From Hydractinia symbiolongicarpus (lineage: Eukaryota; Cnidaria; Hydrozoa; Anthoathecata; Hydractiniidae), in the NCBI RefSeq assembly GCF_029227915.1, contig NC_079885.1, positions 26,041,001-26,105,000 of the forward strand: a stretch of DNA of 64,000 nucleotides, read 5' to 3'. The notes beneath the pieces were generated by a model. It did no database searches. It was not told the DNA's origin and saw only the letters and a list, made by a program, of their open reading frames with translations. This document shows, one piece after another, positions 63,084-64,000 of this stretch. Numbering within the stretch: position 1 is the stretch's first letter; each line of letters opens with the position of its first letter. The position numbers and the translations under genes are program-made.

Positions 63084-64000
63084 ATACAATGAAGCATCAA
63101 CTTGCGAATCAAAGTATAAATGCAAAGAAACAAAAACATCCGCTACATTAGCTTACATCAGCATGCATAAACTCAACAACACAAAGTTGAATGGAACCAT
63201 ACTATCAACACATTATGTTGAAAATACAACAAGATGTAATAAACTCTGTGCATTGCATGATGGATGTGTTTCAACTAATGTTGGTCCAAACAACGCATCA
63301 ACGTTTGTTTGTCAATTGCTTGGTGAAGACAGACGCACGAATGCTGAGCTTCTTGTCAAAGCAGCTGGATGGTCGCTTTTCACGACACCTGTAAGAATCT
63401 TTTTAACGCCTTTCTCGTTTATTTCCTTAAATCACAAGGAAATGTCCTTTAGTAATGATTTGATGCAATGACGTATATTTTTCATTTCATTAAACCTTAC
63501 TTAATTTTTCCAAAGCTGATTTAATGATTTGAATATTATAGTTTAATGAATAAGATTATTTTTTACTAATTTTTTATTATTTTTTTTTTTCAAGTTATAC
63601 TAAATAACTAATTTTCTTGTTTCTTATGATGTGGGAAAACTACACGTCGTATTTTTTATAAAAATCGCAATGAAAAAGTTCTCTGTACACATTGTGTTTT
63701 CTCTAACATTTGAAATAAAGAGACTTTCCTGGCAGTGTAGTCGACATTTTGAGTATATGCAATGCAATCTCCTTGATAATCATGACAATTACATAAATAT
63801 TTTTGACTTCAGAGTATATGTGATGACAACCCGTGCAAACCCGGCATCGAGACATGTCTTCCACATTATGGAAATAATTCATACACATGTGTACTTTCAA
63901 ATCGTAAGTTGATTACTTTTTAGTTGTTATTCTCCAATGTTTCTAAAACAACTGATCTTTAATTTTCTATCTCTTTTAAATTTTCTTTTTATTAGGCAGA
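63084..64000 (+). CDS. PAN/Apple-EGF-like gene, copy C, cut by window end
   Basis: Two exons are visible: PAN 63084-63390 (307 nt, two codons shorter than in A and B at its 5' edge; six Cys with RCNKLCALHDGC and FVCQLLGED) and EGF-like 63813-63903 (CDDNPC, CLPHYG, YTCVL), both with GT/AG and the same phases as in copies A and B. The PAN protein sequence is intermediate: TERRTNA-type C-terminal residues are shared with B but AELLVKAAGW with A. Orientation is the same as copy B, making B and C a direct tandem. The linker and LamG exons would lie beyond 64000. No disabling change is seen. Confidence 0.85.

Overview
The window is AT-rich animal genomic DNA. It has spliced genes, long introns, many degraded transposons and abundant simple repeats, with no bacterial-style gene packing. 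The forkhead gene is of bilaterian/cnidarian FoxC type, and the secreted multidomain genes and the retroelement mix fit an invertebrate. A cnidarian, probably a hydrozoan, is my best guess; this is inference, since no rRNA or mitochondrial marker is present.

Layout. 1-3.2 kb: a degenerate tandem repeat and a decayed LINE reverse-transcriptase fragment. 3.25-8.44 kb: a Foldback-type element whose inverted arms are made of about 95 copies of a 30-bp repeat. 8.4-15 kb: a GC-rich MITE, a TTAA-flanked (piggyBac-type) non-autonomous element, a tRNA-derived SINE and a 5'-truncated LINE. 15-21 kb: no gene recognised. 21.3-22.8 kb: an intact single-exon FoxC transcription factor gene (minus strand), the only complete conventional gene in the window. 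22.8-33.7 kb: no gene recognised; a TA-flanked MITE and a tRNA-like segment next to a 101-bp-arm palindrome lie here.

33.9-64 kb: a cluster of three related secreted-type genes, each with a PAN/Apple domain, a short Cys-rich EGF-like segment, a linker exon and (in the two seen far enough) a LamG-like jellyroll domain. Copy A (minus, 35.6-40.9 kb) and copy B (plus, 47.5-54.2 kb) form a large head-to-head inverted duplication. Copy C (plus, from 63.1 kb) runs off the window end. Exon boundaries and phases could be worked out by hand because the copies align. The last LamG exon exists in two versions of identical length and phase in both A and B; including both would break the frame, so they are candidate mutually exclusive exons. 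Copy B's 3' end has been shuffled so that each version has its own terminal exon. A 15-bp AATAAA-rich minisatellite lies just downstream of both genes.

Transposon remnants fill the gaps: another LINE tail, a 1.6-kb element with repeated subterminal motifs, a Gypsy-type gag start with a tRNA-Ser-like primer site, and a second TTAA-element copy. No CRISPR, operon, rRNA or credible functional tRNA gene was found. The main leads are the PAN-LamG cluster with its duplicated exons and divergent LamG surface, and the Foldback element.
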